Source: Nelumbo lutea
Taxonomy: Eukaryota; Streptophyta; Magnoliopsida; Proteales; Nelumbonaceae
DNA length: 64,000 bases
Assembly: GCA_022828595.1 (NCBI GenBank)
Contig: JAKGHH010000002.1
Location: 103,785,254 to 103,849,253 of the forward strand
Direction: 5' to 3'
This document shows, one piece after another, positions 1-11,415 of this stretch; the stretch's first letter is position 1, and each line of letters begins with the position of its first letter. The notes beneath the pieces were generated by a model. It searched no databases, was not told the origin of the DNA, and saw only the letters and a list, made by a program, of their open reading frames with translations. A program made the translations under genes and the position numbers.

Positions 1-1280
1 AAATGATTTGCAAAAGGTTTTAATTCCTGGGATCCATGTAAGCAGAGAGTGCAACATTGTTCCTTGCAGTCGAGGGAGAGGTCCTCCCTTGTCGGGCAGT
101 GTTTGATCATTATGGGCTGAGAGGTTAAGTGTAAGACCATTGAGGATAATACCTAATGGGCTAATCTTGCATCTGCCCACAGTCCCTGGGCGTTACAAGG
201 TGGCTTGGCCCAGGGACCACTTAGGGTAAGTGTTGGGCCCATAGAGCCCATAAGATGGGTTTCAAGGGGTGCACTGTCCATAACAGTGTATTCAGCCAGA
301 CCTTGTAACAAAGGCTGGGCTGAACCCATGTGGCTGATGTGTAGATCAATGTTTGGGTTCCACGCCATACAAGGAAGCCAAACTGGGCAGCAATTTGGAA
401 GGCTAAGTGAGTACATAACCTTAAATGGGCCTTAAGCCCATTTCGAACTGGGCTGATTTGATCTGTCAATTAAAAGGGGCGAATTCTGAGATGGATCAGC
501 TAATAGGATTGGGCCTAGACCTTATCCACTTAGGGAGTCCAAGATCTAAATGAGATTTAGATCTGGAAGCCTCCTAATTAGATTAGGAGATGGCTGATCT
601 GATCTGCAGATAAGATAAGGGTTATCCCTTATCACTTAAAGGGACTTCTAATCAAAATATGATTTGGATTAGCAATTCCTAATGGGATTAGGAGCCTATC
701 CCTTTAAGATTATGAAAGGAGAAAGGGGCAAAAAACTGTTAGTGATTGATGTTCAATTCTCTTAAGAGTTGAAATCACAAGAAGAGAGAATTCTGCACCC
801 TACAAATACTCTTTTGCCGCCTCCTTCCTGCCGCCGCCATTACCTTCAGTTCGATCTCCAGTTCTTGGGAGAAATCAAGATCTGATCTTGATTCCAATCT
901 TTTGGGAAAAGATTGGTTGGAGCTGTACTCACAAGCCATGTAGTTGATTCTTGTGAAGCGTCAAGTTCTTTTGGAAGAACATTGCTGATTCTGCTCCATC
1001 CTGCACTGTGCCATCTTTAGTGGGAGCAGATTTTGGATCCTTCCTTGGGTGTGAACACCTTCATTGGGAGATACTGTTTCTCTATATCAGGTACATCCTC
1101 CCTCCTACTCCTTTTGGTTCAGATCTGGTTTGGTTCATGGTTCAAGATTGATCCTTAAAAAATATGTTTTCTAAAATAGGGAATTCGATTCCCTGCAAAG
1201 ATGGGAGAAATTTTTTTGAAATTCGCCCAGTCCATTCCGCAAGACTTGGGCGTCCATGTGATGGATATCCCATCCCTTCA
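1..1280 (+). mobile_element. Copia-type LTR, copy X1 (left end outside window)
   Basis: This stretch matches 8128-9934 in the same orientation and 5479-7339 in the opposite orientation, with many substitutions. All three copies stop at the same place, a terminus reading CATCCC(T)TTCA, which is the CA end expected of an LTR. It abuts 14 bp of the LTR of element A (1281-1294), so X1 appears to have inserted into the 3' LTR of element A. The left part of the LTR and any internal region lie outside the window. No conserved protein is encoded. The copia assignment comes from similarity to the LTR of the Y element, which sits next to copia pol remains. Confidence 0.7.
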
Positions 1281-1294
1281 TTTTACTCTCATCA
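1281..1294 (-). repeat. Remnant of the 3' LTR of element A
   Basis: The 14 bases TTTTACTCTCATCA are identical to the outermost bases of the 5' LTR of A at 8114-8127. The rest of this LTR was displaced leftward by insertion of X1 and is not in the window. Confidence 0.7.
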
Positions 1295-1309
1295 AATCCC
1301 CCCACACTT
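1295..1309 (-). other. Polypurine tract (plus-strand primer), element A
   Basis: On the minus strand this reads AAGTGTGGGGGGATT immediately before the LTR start TGATGAG. The same tract stands at the same place in elements C (about 46,986-46,972) and E (about 58,838-58,824). Confidence 0.7.
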
Positions 1310-1584
1310 AAAACTTTGCCCGTCCTCGGGCAAGTCAGAATTCAAGTTAAAAAAGAACAAGAATAAATTAGCTATCCTACAAATTTTTTTAAACTCAACT
1401 CTCCTTCATCTTTCTCCACAAATATTCTAGGTTAGTTGTTGCGAACCTTTAAATGAGCACAACCAAGTTATACATGACTCATTCATCAGTCAATCCAATT
1501 TTTGCCACTACAAACCAGGTAGTAAACTAGGGAAAATATCTTTCTCTTCTCTCTCTTTTTGTTTTCTTTGTTCTTCTTCTGAAG

Positions 1585-1840
1585 GAGTGAGTGCATTTTA
1601 TGCTCCATCTCACTCTTGGATTACTTGGTCAGTAGGTGCATTTTATGCTCCATCCTACTGTTTGAATTGCTAGCTAGTAGGTGCATTTTATGCTCCGTCC
1701 TACTATCGGATGACTTGGCTAGTAGGTGCATTTTATGCTCCATCCTACCATTGAATTATTTAACCGATAGGTGCATTTTATGCTCCATCCTACCATCGGA
1801 TTACTTGGCTGGCAGGTGAATTTTATACTCCATCCTACCA
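1585..1840 (-). repeat. Six 45-bp units forming covarying hairpins (element A)
   Basis: The core GTGCATTTTATGCTCC starts at 1591, 1636, 1681, 1726 and 1771, with a decayed copy at 1816, so the spacing is exactly 45 bp. Each core is flanked by complementary arms. Unit 1 has GAGTGAG/CTCACTC, unit 2 CAGTAGG/CCTACTG and unit 3 TAGTAGG/CCTACTA. Units 4 to 6 have one change each, which would be a G-U wobble in the minus-strand (element sense) RNA. The inner GCAT-TTT-ATGC makes a second short stem. The arms differ between units while pairing is kept, which indicates selection on an RNA or DNA hairpin. The array lies after the coding region and before the polypurine tract. Its function is unknown. 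Confidence 0.85.
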
Positions 1841-2151
1841 ATTGTAGTAATGGTAAAGTGTTTGCCCTCTTTACTTAAACCTAAATTTAGGACTAGCTTA
1901 AATGGGAATGGCTTCAGATAGGTCGTGTACTTCTTAATTGTAACTCGTTACTAGGTCCACAAGAATTTTCCCAAAATATTGTTTCAATTGATTTCAAAAG
2001 AGTTTAGTGTTTTTTTTTTTTTGAACTGAAATAAAACGGTTAAAGCCTGTACTCCCCCCTCCGCCCCACACACACACACTTAAAACTTAATAAAAAGTGG
2101 AAATGACTAAATAATAAATGCAAAAACAAAAAAGAACAAACTTCCCTGTTT

Positions 2152-4661
2152 TTAATCATAAACCAGATCCTTCAGGTCTTGTAGTTGCAACTTCTTATGT
2201 TTTCCCCTCTCATCCATCATGGGTGGGTTCAAATCTGGTATAGGGGCCTGCACAATAGATGGGAGGAGTCTTGTGTGAGCCAGAGGCAAACCTATGAAAG
2301 CAGAATTATGAGCAAATTCAAAAAAGCTCAGTTCAGAAGTCAAAGTTTGTAGTTCCGAATTCCGCATAAACTTTTGCTCTGCTCGTTGCAGTTGATTAGG
2401 CCCATTGTTAAGTGCAACCTTCAGTGTGTCTTCATCATCTAACTCAAAAGTTTGCTGCACTAAAGAGTCAGTAACGTCTATAGAAAAAATGGAATGTGCA
2501 TCATTAGGGTATCTCATGGCATCATAGATATTAAATTTAATAATTTCACCATCGAATTCCATGGTAAGTGTCCCCTTATGCACATCAATTTTTGTTTTGG
2601 ACGTCTTAAGAAAGGGTCTTCCCAGCAAAATTGGAGTCGAGTTGGAAGAATTATCTTCTTCCATGTCGATCACATAAAAATCGGTAGGAAAGACCAAATT
2701 ATTAACTTGGATTAGAACGTCCTCCAAGACTCCCTTCGGGTATGTAGTAGATCGATCAGCAAGCTGTAAGATCACACTCGTTTCTTTGATGGTCCGAGAT
2801 TCATGGTTGTGTAAATAGAATGGGGCATGACATTTATCGAAGCTCCTAGGTCTAGCATAGCTTTTTCGATCTGGACATTTCCTATTTTACAGGGAATGGT
2901 GAACATACTAGGATCCTTGCATTTAGGGGGTAGTCTTTTCTGGAGAATGGTTGAAACATTTTCTCCTACATGGACTTTCTCATCGCCCTTCAGCCTTCTC
3001 TTAGTAGTGCACAGCTCCTTGAGAAATTTGGCATAGCGGGGTACTTGCTTAATTGCATCAAGGAGGGGGATGTTTACCTCAACTTAGCGGAAGGTCTCGA
3101 GAACGTCTTTGTCTTGCTCCTCCTTCTTGGATTTTGCGAATCGGCTAGGGAAAGGTGGAGCGATGACTATGGATTGGGGTGGCTTTCTGCTTGAATCCAT
3201 TTGGGATGGTGTCTCCTCTCTGGTTGTATCTTTGGATGCTTCTTGATAGGGTTCATTCAGTTCCTTCCAGCTTCTCAACGTGATAGCGCTAGCATTTTGT
3301 TTTGGGTTGGTCGTGGTCCGAGAAGGTAGCCTCCCTGATGATTGGGATTCCATTCGACTCATAGCTGTCGCTAGCTGGCTGACCTGATTCTCCAAGTTTC
3401 AGATACTTGTCTTCATCTCCTGTTGAAATTGTTGAGTATTAGTTGCAAGGGCTTTCACAATTTCATTGAGAGACATACCTGAGTTGGGAGGGGCTGAATA
3501 TGGTGGAGCCGGTGGCCTGGTTTGATGCTGATGTTGGAAGCCGAAGGGCTTGGTTCCATAGTTCAGGTTGGGATGATCCCTCCATCCTGCATTGTAGGTG
3601 TTCGAGTAGGGATCGTATCTCTTTTGCGGGAATCCTCCAACAGCATTAGCTTGTTCATAAGGTTCATCTTGAAGTGTAGGGCACATGTTAGTTGGATGTC
3701 CCAGAGTTGAGCAAACCCCGCAAGCCTTCACTGTTTGTGTATTACCTGTGGCCATTTGACAGACAAGAGAGGTCAAGATTGCAATTTTCTGTTTTAGGGA
3801 GGAGATGTTTACCTCGTTAGCATGAGTTGTTGGAGGGTTGAGCCTATAGCCGAACTGTTGAGAGTTGGCTGCCATATTTGAGATCAATTCTCTTGCTTGT
3901 GTAGGAGTTTTGTTCACCAACACTCCTCTGCTTGCTGCATCGATCATACTCCTATCCATTGGTAGTAACCCTTCTTAAAAATATTGGATAAGGAGCTGGT
4001 CTAGAATTTGATGTTGCGGACAGCTAGTGCATAGTTGCTTGAATCTCTCCCAGTATTTGTAGAGAGTTTCCCCACTTAATTGTCTTATGCCACAGATCTC
4101 CTTTCTGATGTTAGCCGCTTGGGAAGTAGGGAAGAGCTTCTCAAGGAATTGCCTTTTCATATCATTCCACGTGGTGATGGAACCAGAGGGTAGGTAGTAC
4201 AGCCAATCCTTAGCCTTATCAGCTAGTGAGAAAGGAAAGGCACGTAGTTTGATCTGTTCCTCGGTAACACCTTGAGGCTTCATGCTTGAGCATACTACGT
4301 GGAATTCTTTTAGGTGCTTGTGAGGGTCTTCGCCTGTAAGTCCACAAAAAGTAGGGAGTAAGTGTATAAGACCTGATTTAAGTTCAAAGGGTACCGCTAG
4401 ATCTGCATATTCGATGCAGAGAGGTTGTTGGGGCAGATCCGATGCAGCTAGCTCTCCAAGGGTTCTTTCTTCGTTGTTGGCCATGACTTCTTCTTCAGAA
4501 TGGTTGGATGGCTCAACGATTTCTGCAGCCGACTTCACTCCGGAAGTGGGGAGTGATGCTGATTGGTTGCGGCATTGCTTGGCTTCTTTCCTCAAGCGGC
4601 GAACTGTGTTCTCGATCTCAGGGTCGTAGTGGAGTTCACCTACATGAGAAGAGTGAGGCAT
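2152..4661 (-). pseudogene. Athila-type gag-protease with a short integrase-like tail, element A
   Basis: Retroelement capsid and protease. The N-terminus (4661-3975) has the acidic DPEIENTVRRLRKEAKQ region and the gag core with the FPFSLADKAKDWLYYLPSGS motif. 3959-3399 carries a CX2CX4HX4C zinc knuckle (CGVCSTLGHPTNMC), followed by the LPS..NP..NA..LRS signature. A protease region near 2850 contains LDLGAS, and the following protease C-terminus contains LLGRPFL. An in-frame stop breaks the chain near 3972 (TAA where element C has Tyr), another lies near 3396, and the frame shifts near 2775. After the linker KLLPS-like sequence, where RT should begin, the reading frame runs into a short tail KKLQLQDLKDLVYD and stops at 2152. 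That tail resembles the integrase-region sequence [18 protein letters not shown] of element C. RT, RNase H and the integrase core are absent. Confidence 0.8.
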
Positions 4662-4699
4662 AAACCAAACAAAAGGAAATAAACCTACTTAGGATGCCA

Positions 4700-4718
4700 A
4701 TCCTCAGCAACGGCGCCA
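4700..4718 (-). other. Primer binding site complementary to tRNA-Asp (element A)
   Basis: The minus strand begins TGGCGCCGTTGCTGAGGAT. It differs at two positions from the complement of a plant tRNA-Asp 3' end (TGGCGCCGTTGCCGGGGAT), both transitions. It lies 12 bp inside the LTR edge at 4731. A tRNA-Asp-type site is typical of the Athila lineage. Confidence 0.85.
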
Positions 4719-4730
4719 AAATTTGGTGGG

Positions 4731-5478
4731 TGCCGAACCCAACCAAAGATAAATAGTCTTGCTCTGGGTTAATAATTTGCAGATAGTGATGAGCAAGGTC
4801 GTTCTCCACAGGGATTGGGTGGATTTATTTCCATGTAGATGGATTAAGGGGGATTGTAAAGCTAAGGAAAATAAGAAACTAGCAGAAAATAACAAAAAAC
4901 AAAGATTAAATCGATGAGAGATTGCTTCCGGTTGAAGGGACAAGTTCAACTTTGATTCATAGCATTGATCCTTGATGTAAAGATAGATTCATATGTTTAT
5001 GAATAAATTGGTTATAGCTATTAACAGGCTCTAACAGCCAGCCTCTACTCTTATTATTCGACAACCAAAACAAGCTCTTTGGTTGCTTCCCTTATTAATA
5101 GGAAGTCCTAAACAAGCTCTTAGGATTTAACCTATTAATAGCATTAAGAGGGGAGAGACCCAATTCAGGTCAGCGATCTCACAAGTTCAGATCATTTAAA
5201 CCAGATCATATATTTTCCTAAGATAGATCGAAAACTTTTTTGCAATAAATTTATGTTAGTTGCCACCATGATCGAACCTACCAATCATATACGAAACTGG
5301 AGGTTCAATCAGCCATGGATTATTTCCATTGAATGAGCAAGGGGCCCTTCTTGCTTTATCAATGAAAATAATCCTCACAGTTAATTCGCAGAAAACATGA
5401 ATACCCATAAACAATGAACTGAAATAAAAATCAATTAGATCTCATAATGTTACAGAATCAAGGCTTCCCTAACCCTTT
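4731..5478 (-). repeat. 5' LTR of element A, inner part
   Basis: The LTR starts on the plus strand with TGCCGAACCC next to the primer site. It continues to 5478, where Copia-type LTR X2 begins, and resumes at 7340. Together the two parts are 1,536 bp, close to the LTRs of elements C and E (about 1.4-1.5 kb). The small open frame at 4704-4949 is not conserved. Confidence 0.75.
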
Positions 5479-7339
5479 TGAAGGGATGGGATATCCATCA
5501 CATGGACGCCCAAATATTACGGATTGGATAGGGCGAATTTCAAAAAAAATTCTCCCATCTTTGCAGGGAATCGAATTCCCTATTTCAGAAAACATATTTT
5601 CAAGGATCAATCTTGAATCAAGAACCAAATCAGATCTGAACCAAAAGAAGTAGGAGGGAGGATATACCTAATACAGAGAATCAATATCTCCCAATGGAGG
5701 TGTTCACGCCCAAGGAAGGATCCAAAATATGCTCCCACTGAAGATGGCGTAGTGAAGGATGGAGCAGAATCAGCAACGTTCTTCCAAAAGAACTTGACCC
5801 TTCGCAAGAATCAACTGGATGGCTTGTGGGTACAGCTCCAATCAATCTTTTCCCAAAAGATTGGAATCAAGATCAAATCTTGATTTCTCCCAAGAACTGG
5901 AGATCGAACTAAAGGGAATGGCAACGGTAGGAAGGATGCGGCAAGAGAGAATTCGCAGGGTGCAAAAAATCTCTCTTTCTATGATTTTTAGCTCTGAAGA
6001 TAATTGAACATCAATCACAAAACTATATTCGCCCCTTTCTTCTTTCATAATCTTAAAGGGATCAGTTCCTAATCACATTAGGAGTTACTAATCCAAGTCA
6101 TATTTGGGTTAGAAGTCCCTTTAAGTGATAAGGGATAATCCTTATCTTATCTGCAGATTAGATCAGCCATCTCCTAATCTAATTAGGAGGCTTCCAGATC
6201 TAAATCTCATTTAGATCTTGGACTCTCTAAGTGGATAGGGTCTAAGCCCAATCCTATCAGCTGATCCACCTCATAATTCGCCCCCTTTAATTAACTGATC
6301 ATATCAGCCCAGTTCGAAATGGGCTTAAGGCCCATTTAAGGTTATGTACTCAATTAGCCTTCCAAACTGTCGCCCAGTTGGGCTTCCTTGTATGGCGTGG
6401 GACCCAAACATTGATCTACACATCAGCCACATGGGTTGAGCCCAGCCTTTGTTACAAGGCCTGGCCGAATACACTGTTATGGACAGTGCACCCCCTGAAT
6501 CCCATCTAATGGACTCTATGGGTCCAACACTTACCCTAAGTGGTCTCTGGGCCAAGCCACCTTGTAACACCCAGAGGAACTGTGGGCAGATGCAAGATTA
6601 GCCCATCAGGTATTATCCTCAATGGTCTTACACTTAACCTCTTAGCCCATAATGATCATACACTATCCAACAAGAGAGGACCTCTCCCTTGGCTGCAAGG
6701 AACAGTGTTGCACTCTCTACTTATATGGATCCCGAGAATTAAAACATTTTGCAAACATTTTAGAAACCATAATATATACTTGTATATCTCATATAAAATA
6801 TACTTTGCAAAAACAAATCTCAATGGTTGAAATCGATTGCCGGTAGTCTTGGTTTCCATCAGAGAGAGTGCATCATCGATCATTACCTTTGTTCGACAAA
6901 TGGGCTGATCCTTTCACTATGATCACCCACTCAGATGAATTCTCGGACTATCCCAACATACCCAGGTTTTGACCCTCGCTAAGGATCTCACTGATTGGTA
7001 CATCAAAGACAACCCAATCCGACATCTAGTGTAGTATCATAATCGAGTCTAGGGGTTAGGTGTAACTTTCCTGTATGTGCCTAGGGTCTCACCCTGGCAG
7101 CTGAGACAGGCCACCCCAACCGACTTGGTGGCACTACAATGTCAGCCTTGTCAAGATAGGTCTCCCCAGACCGATCCACTGGCTGTGAACATTCTAAACT
7201 AACACGAGTCTCATTAAGTGTCCAGTTTAAGGGTATTACAAAAGTCCATGAATCAAATATGAACTTTTATTCATTTATAATAAACTCATAAAGTCCATCA
7301 TTCTTGATTGAAGCTAAGGGCATACAAAACTGTCTAACA
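5479..7339 (-). mobile_element. Solo Copia-type LTR, copy X2, inserted in the LTR of element A
   Basis: Complete LTR of 1,861 bp. On the minus strand it starts TGTTAGACAG (7339) and ends CCATCCCTTCA (5479). The start corresponds to the base after the polypurine tract in the related Y2 element (23,937). No polypurine tract, primer site or internal sequence flanks it, so it looks like a solo LTR left by LTR-LTR recombination. The flanks CCTTT and CCTAA share only three of five bases, so a target duplication is not convincing. It lies in inverted orientation to X1 and X3. Short open frames inside are shadows shared by LTR copies. Confidence 0.75.
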
Positions 7340-8127
7340 CCTAAAACCAGAAATAAAAACTTACAGACACCTCATGATGAAACCGCTACTTCCAGATGAG
7401 AAAGGGGGCGAACTCTTGCTTCTTCCTCCTTGGTTGCTGATTTCTCTCTCCGAAGAATGAAGCTCTCTTGGAGGAAAATTGATGCCTTGGGTGCTGGTCC
7501 ACCCCCCCTTTATATAGATTTGGGGAGAGGGCTGCTCTCCAACTCCCTTAAGGAGATTATCCTCAAATTGGAAAGTCCTAGTCTAATTTGAACTTATCCT
7601 ACCTAACTCTTATCTCTTATCTTTTTAGGATTACAATTTGAGAATTTAAATCTGATAAAACTCTTTTATTGAGATCACATTCAACTTTTATTCTAATGGA
7701 ACTTTTGGATCTTGAATTCAAACTGGGCTTCTCTAACAATTCGGGCTTGCTTCAAGACTCTTTTGCGAAATGGGCTTCAGCTTGTGAAATGGGCCTTTCT
7801 ACGAAATTGCTCCAACTTTTGGCCTGAATTCGTCTTCAATGCGTACCGATTCTGCCAAAATCCAAAACATAAAAGTTGTGGGTCTTTTCCTTATCTCTCC
7901 AGTGCTTCTTGAATTGTCTAAATCAGAGTCTGTAATTGGGAGTTATGCCCAGATCATTGATTGGTGCCAAAACTGTGAAAGATCATCCGATTAACCTTGT
8001 TTTCTTCCAACCGTCTTTTTGCTTGCCCTAAATCGAAATACAAGAGTAATGAGTCCAATTAGGTACCAATTAAGTGTAAAATACTGAATATTGAGGAATA
8101 AAGATATGACAAATTTTACTCTCATCA
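7340..8127 (-). repeat. 5' LTR of element A, outer part with promoter
   Basis: This continues the LTR interrupted at 5478. It aligns with the outer halves of the LTRs of C (46,290-46,971) and E (62,850-63,544), including a C-rich TATA region, the GAGATTATCCT block and repeated GGGCTTC motifs. It ends TTTTACTCTCATCA at 8127, which is TGATGAG on the minus strand. Confidence 0.75.
7508..7516 (-). promoter_or_regulatory. TATA box of the element A LTR
   Basis: TATATAAAG on the minus strand, followed downstream by the transcribed part of the LTR. The same box stands at the matching place in the LTRs of C (54,431-54,439) and E (62,977-62,985). Confidence 0.6.
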
Positions 8128-9934
8128 CATGTTCTTGTGGTTTGTTTCTGTGTTATACCCTTAAACTGGACACTTAATGAGACTCGTGTTAGTTTAGAAT
8201 GTTCACAGCCAGTGAGTCGGTCTGAGGAGACCTATTCTGATAATGCTAACACTGATGTGCCACCAAGTCGGCTGGGGTGGTCTGTCTCAGCCGCCAAGGT
8301 GAGACCCAAGGCACATGCAGTGTAGGATTAATTAAATCTTTGAACCGAACCAGATTTCTAGTATTGCCCTAGACCTTGGAGATTGATGGGCAAAACTGGA
8401 AAGTTACACCTGACCCCTAGACTCGATTATGATACTGCACTAGGTGTCGGATTGGGCTATCTTTGATATGCCAATCAGTGAGATCCTTAGCAGGGGTCAA
8501 AACCTGAGTATGTTGGGACAGTCTGAGAATTCATCTGAGTGGGAGATCATAGTGACAGGATCAGCCCATTTGTCAGACAAAGGTAATGATCGGGGATGCA
8601 CTCTCTCTGATGGAAACCAAGACAACCGGCAGGTGATTTCAATCGTTGAGATTTGTTTTGCAAAATATATTTTATATGAGATATAAAAATATATATATTA
8701 TGGTTTCAAACTGTTTGCAAAAGATATTAATTCCTGGGATCCATATAAGCGGAGAGTGCAACACTGTTCCTTGCAGCCGAGGGAGAGGTCCTCTCTTGTC
8801 GGGCTGTGTTTGATCATTATGGGTTAAGAGGTTAAGTGTAAGGCCACTGAGGGTAATGCCTGATGGGCTAATCTTGCATCTGCCCACAATCCCTGGGTTT
8901 TTATAAGTTGGTTTGGCCCAGGGACCACTTAATGTAAGTGTTGGGCCCAATAGAAGCCCATGTGATGGGTTTCAGGGGGTGCACTGTCCACAACAGTGTA
9001 TTCGGCTAGGCCTTGTAACAAAGGCTGGGCCAAACCCATATGGCTGATGTGTAGATCAATGCTTGGGTCCCACGCCATACAAAGAAGCCCAACTGGGCAG
9101 CAGTTTGGAAGCAGTTTGAGCACATAGACTTATTGGGCCTAAAGCCCATTTCAAACTGGCCTGATTTGATTAGTTAAATAGATGGGGCAGATCTAGGATT
9201 AAATCAACAAACAGGATAGAGTCCTACCCTATCCACTCAAAGAGACCGGATCTGAATTCAGATATGGAAACCTCTTGATAAGATCAGGAGAAGGCTGATC
9301 TAATCTACAAATAAGATAAGGGTCTTATCCTTATCACTTAAAGAGAGTCCAAATTCAGATAATGATTTGAATTAGGAAACTCCTGATAGGATCAGGAGCT
9401 GATCTCTTTAAGCCTTTAAAAACAGGAGGGGGCGAACCATCCTATAAAAACAGTGTGACTGTGTCTTCTCCCTGTGATCCCATCCTGCCGTCGCCATACT
9501 GCCATTTCGTTTTCCAACATTATAGGAGTGGTCAAGATTGGATCTTGACATCAGTCTTTGGTGAAAGGCTGATAGGAAGTTATGCTCACTGCCTCCATTG
9601 GATTCTTTTTAAAGAATTCAGTTTGTGGGACGGACCCTGTTGATTCTGCTCGTCCATCCACTGTGTCATCTTCAGTGGGAGCAGTCTTTGGTGATCTTCT
9701 TTGGGCATGAACACCTCCATTGAGAGATACTTTTTCTCTGTATCAAGTATATCCCTCTCCGACTGTTTCATTTCAAATCTGGTTCGGTTTATGGTTCAAG
9801 ATTGATCTTTGAAAAATATGATTTTTCTAAAATAGGGAATAAGATTCCCAGTTGAAGGGAGAGAAATATTTGAAATTCACCCACCCTATTCCGCAAGTTT
9901 TGGGCGTCCATCGATGGATCTCTCATCCCTTTCA
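8128..9934 (+). mobile_element. Copia-type LTR, copy X3, 5' end cut by insertion of element A
   Basis: It aligns with X1 and with the reverse complement of X2. It starts about 90-110 bp inside the LTR (CATGTTCTTGTGG), because element A inserted there. The missing first part should lie beyond the left edge of the window. It ends at the shared CA terminus (9934) and then joins directly to the LTR of copia element Y1, so X3 inserted into Y1. No internal copia genes are visible with it. Confidence 0.7.
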
Positions 9935-11415
9935 GGAACTCCTCGGATCGACCTAGGGAGGTGAGCATGAATTTTCTCTGTACTTTTCTTGAAAAAATCA
10001 GAGAAATAACTGATCTTTATCAGTCCCAAAAGGAGAGGTCAAACTAAGTTTTCTTGGGCAACAAGAGAAGAAGAGAGAGTGCATCAATCCAGAGATGTCT
10101 TGAGCAGTTCGATCTCTTCTTCTTTTATCCTTTGTGGAGCACTTCTCCTAATCGAATTAGGAGATGTATCCAAATCTTTATTTGGATTTGGACTCTATCA
10201 AGAGATGGGTCTTATCCTCTTAAGAGAATGGGCAGTCCATACCCATTTCCAAGCCCAGATTCGCCTATGTCACATGACAACTTAAGCAATCATGTGACAT
10301 TTTAATTAATCATATTAATCATGGGCTTTTGATCCTTTAGCTTTATTGCTCATGGCCCAAGAGTGTTGCTTGGATACTTTAGGTTTGATTTGTATGGTGT
10401 GGAACTCTACAATAACCTCATATAAGCCCACATGGGTTCAGCTCAACCTTTATGAAAATGCTTGATTGAATTCACCGCTAAATGCAATGAAGCCCTGAGA
10501 ACATCACTATGGGCTCAATATGGGCCCAACATTTATAGTTAAATGATCATTGAATCCAGCCATCCTATGAACACCCAAGGATAATGGACTTAAGTAAGAT
10601 ATAGTCCATTAGGCAATCATCCCTTAATGGTCTCTTACACTTAATCTTTCAGCTCATAATGATCAAACATTGCAGACAATGAAGGATCTCTCCCCTGACT
10701 GCAAGGTGCAGTGTCACACTCTTTACTCAAATGGATCCCGGGAATTAAAACCTTTTGCAAACACTTTTTCATAAAACATAATATATATACATATTGCAAA
10801 ACCAAATCTTAAACATAGTTGAAATTCATTACCGACAGTTTAGGTTTCCATCAGAGAGAGTAAAATTGATCATTCACTTTATCCGACAAAGAGGCCAATC
10901 CTTTCACAAAGATCACTCACTTAAGTGAATTCTTAGACTACCCCAATATACCTAGGTTTTTACTCATAATGGATCTCACTGATTGGTATATCAAAGACAA
11001 CCAAATCCGACACCCAGTATAGTACCATAATCAAGTCTAGGGGTTATGTGTAACTTTCCAATTCTGCCCATCAATCTCCAATTTCCAGGGCATAACTAGA
11101 AAATGGTTCGAGTTTAGTGTTTCAACCAAACACATACTACATGTGATTCAGGTCTAACCCTAGCAGTTAAGAAAAGCTAACCCAAATTCTTTGGCTTCAA
11201 ATCAGTGTCGGCCTTGGTAGGATAAACTCCTCAAGTCTATCAAATGGCTGAGAACATTCTAAACTAACACGGGTTTAATAAGTGTCTAGTTTGAGGGGTA
11301 AATTTCATAGAAACAAACTAATGACAACATGAAACAATAATGGAATTTTATTCATTTACAATAAATATATTTGTACATCAATCTAATTAGTGTTAAGAGC
11401 ATACACTGTCTAATA
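9935..11415 (-). repeat. 3' LTR of copia element Y1 (inner end lost to X3)
   Basis: It starts on the minus strand at 11415 (TATTAGACAG, the decayed form of TGTTAGACA) next to a polypurine tract. It aligns with Y2 at 22,587-23,937, offset by about 12.5-12.65 kb. The last 310 bp or so of the LTR, present in Y2 at 22,277-22,586, are missing because X3 inserted here. X and Y LTRs are related families: they share, for example, the block containing CTAAACTAACACG near the LTR start. Confidence 0.75.

Larger units (their letters stand above)
1281..8127 (-). mobile_element. Element A: non-autonomous Athila-type Ty3/gypsy retrotransposon, interrupted by X2
   Basis: Minus-strand order is 5' LTR (8127-7340 plus 5478-4731), tRNA-Asp-type primer site (4718-4700), gag and protease (4661-2152), hairpin array (1840-1585), polypurine tract (about 1309-1295) and the first 14 bp of the 3' LTR (1294-1281). 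Inserts X2 (5479-7339) and X1 (ending at 1280) disrupt the LTRs. Only about 3.4 kb lies between the LTRs, and I see no reverse transcriptase, RNase H or integrase core. The gag is closest to that of autonomous element C (45,496-55,022), while the 3' non-coding part is closest to element E. The outer flank at 8128 is inside LTR X3, so A inserted into X3. Confidence 0.8.

Noticed and set aside
153..469. Several overlapping open frames in the X LTR, with relatives at 6325-6570 and 8672-9123
   Set aside because: They lie in LTR sequence on both strands, are not kept between copies in one frame, and match no family.
1616..1819. Open frame with a 15-residue repeat (…CILCSILL…)
   Set aside because: It is the plus-strand reading of the 45-bp hairpin units. 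The period is a multiple of three, so the frame stays open by chance. A similar frame over the array in E (59,096-59,344) has the same cause.
1585..1840. CRISPR-like array of evenly spaced repeats
   Set aside because: This is plant nuclear DNA, the spacers are similar to one another, and the units lie at the same place in three retrotransposons.
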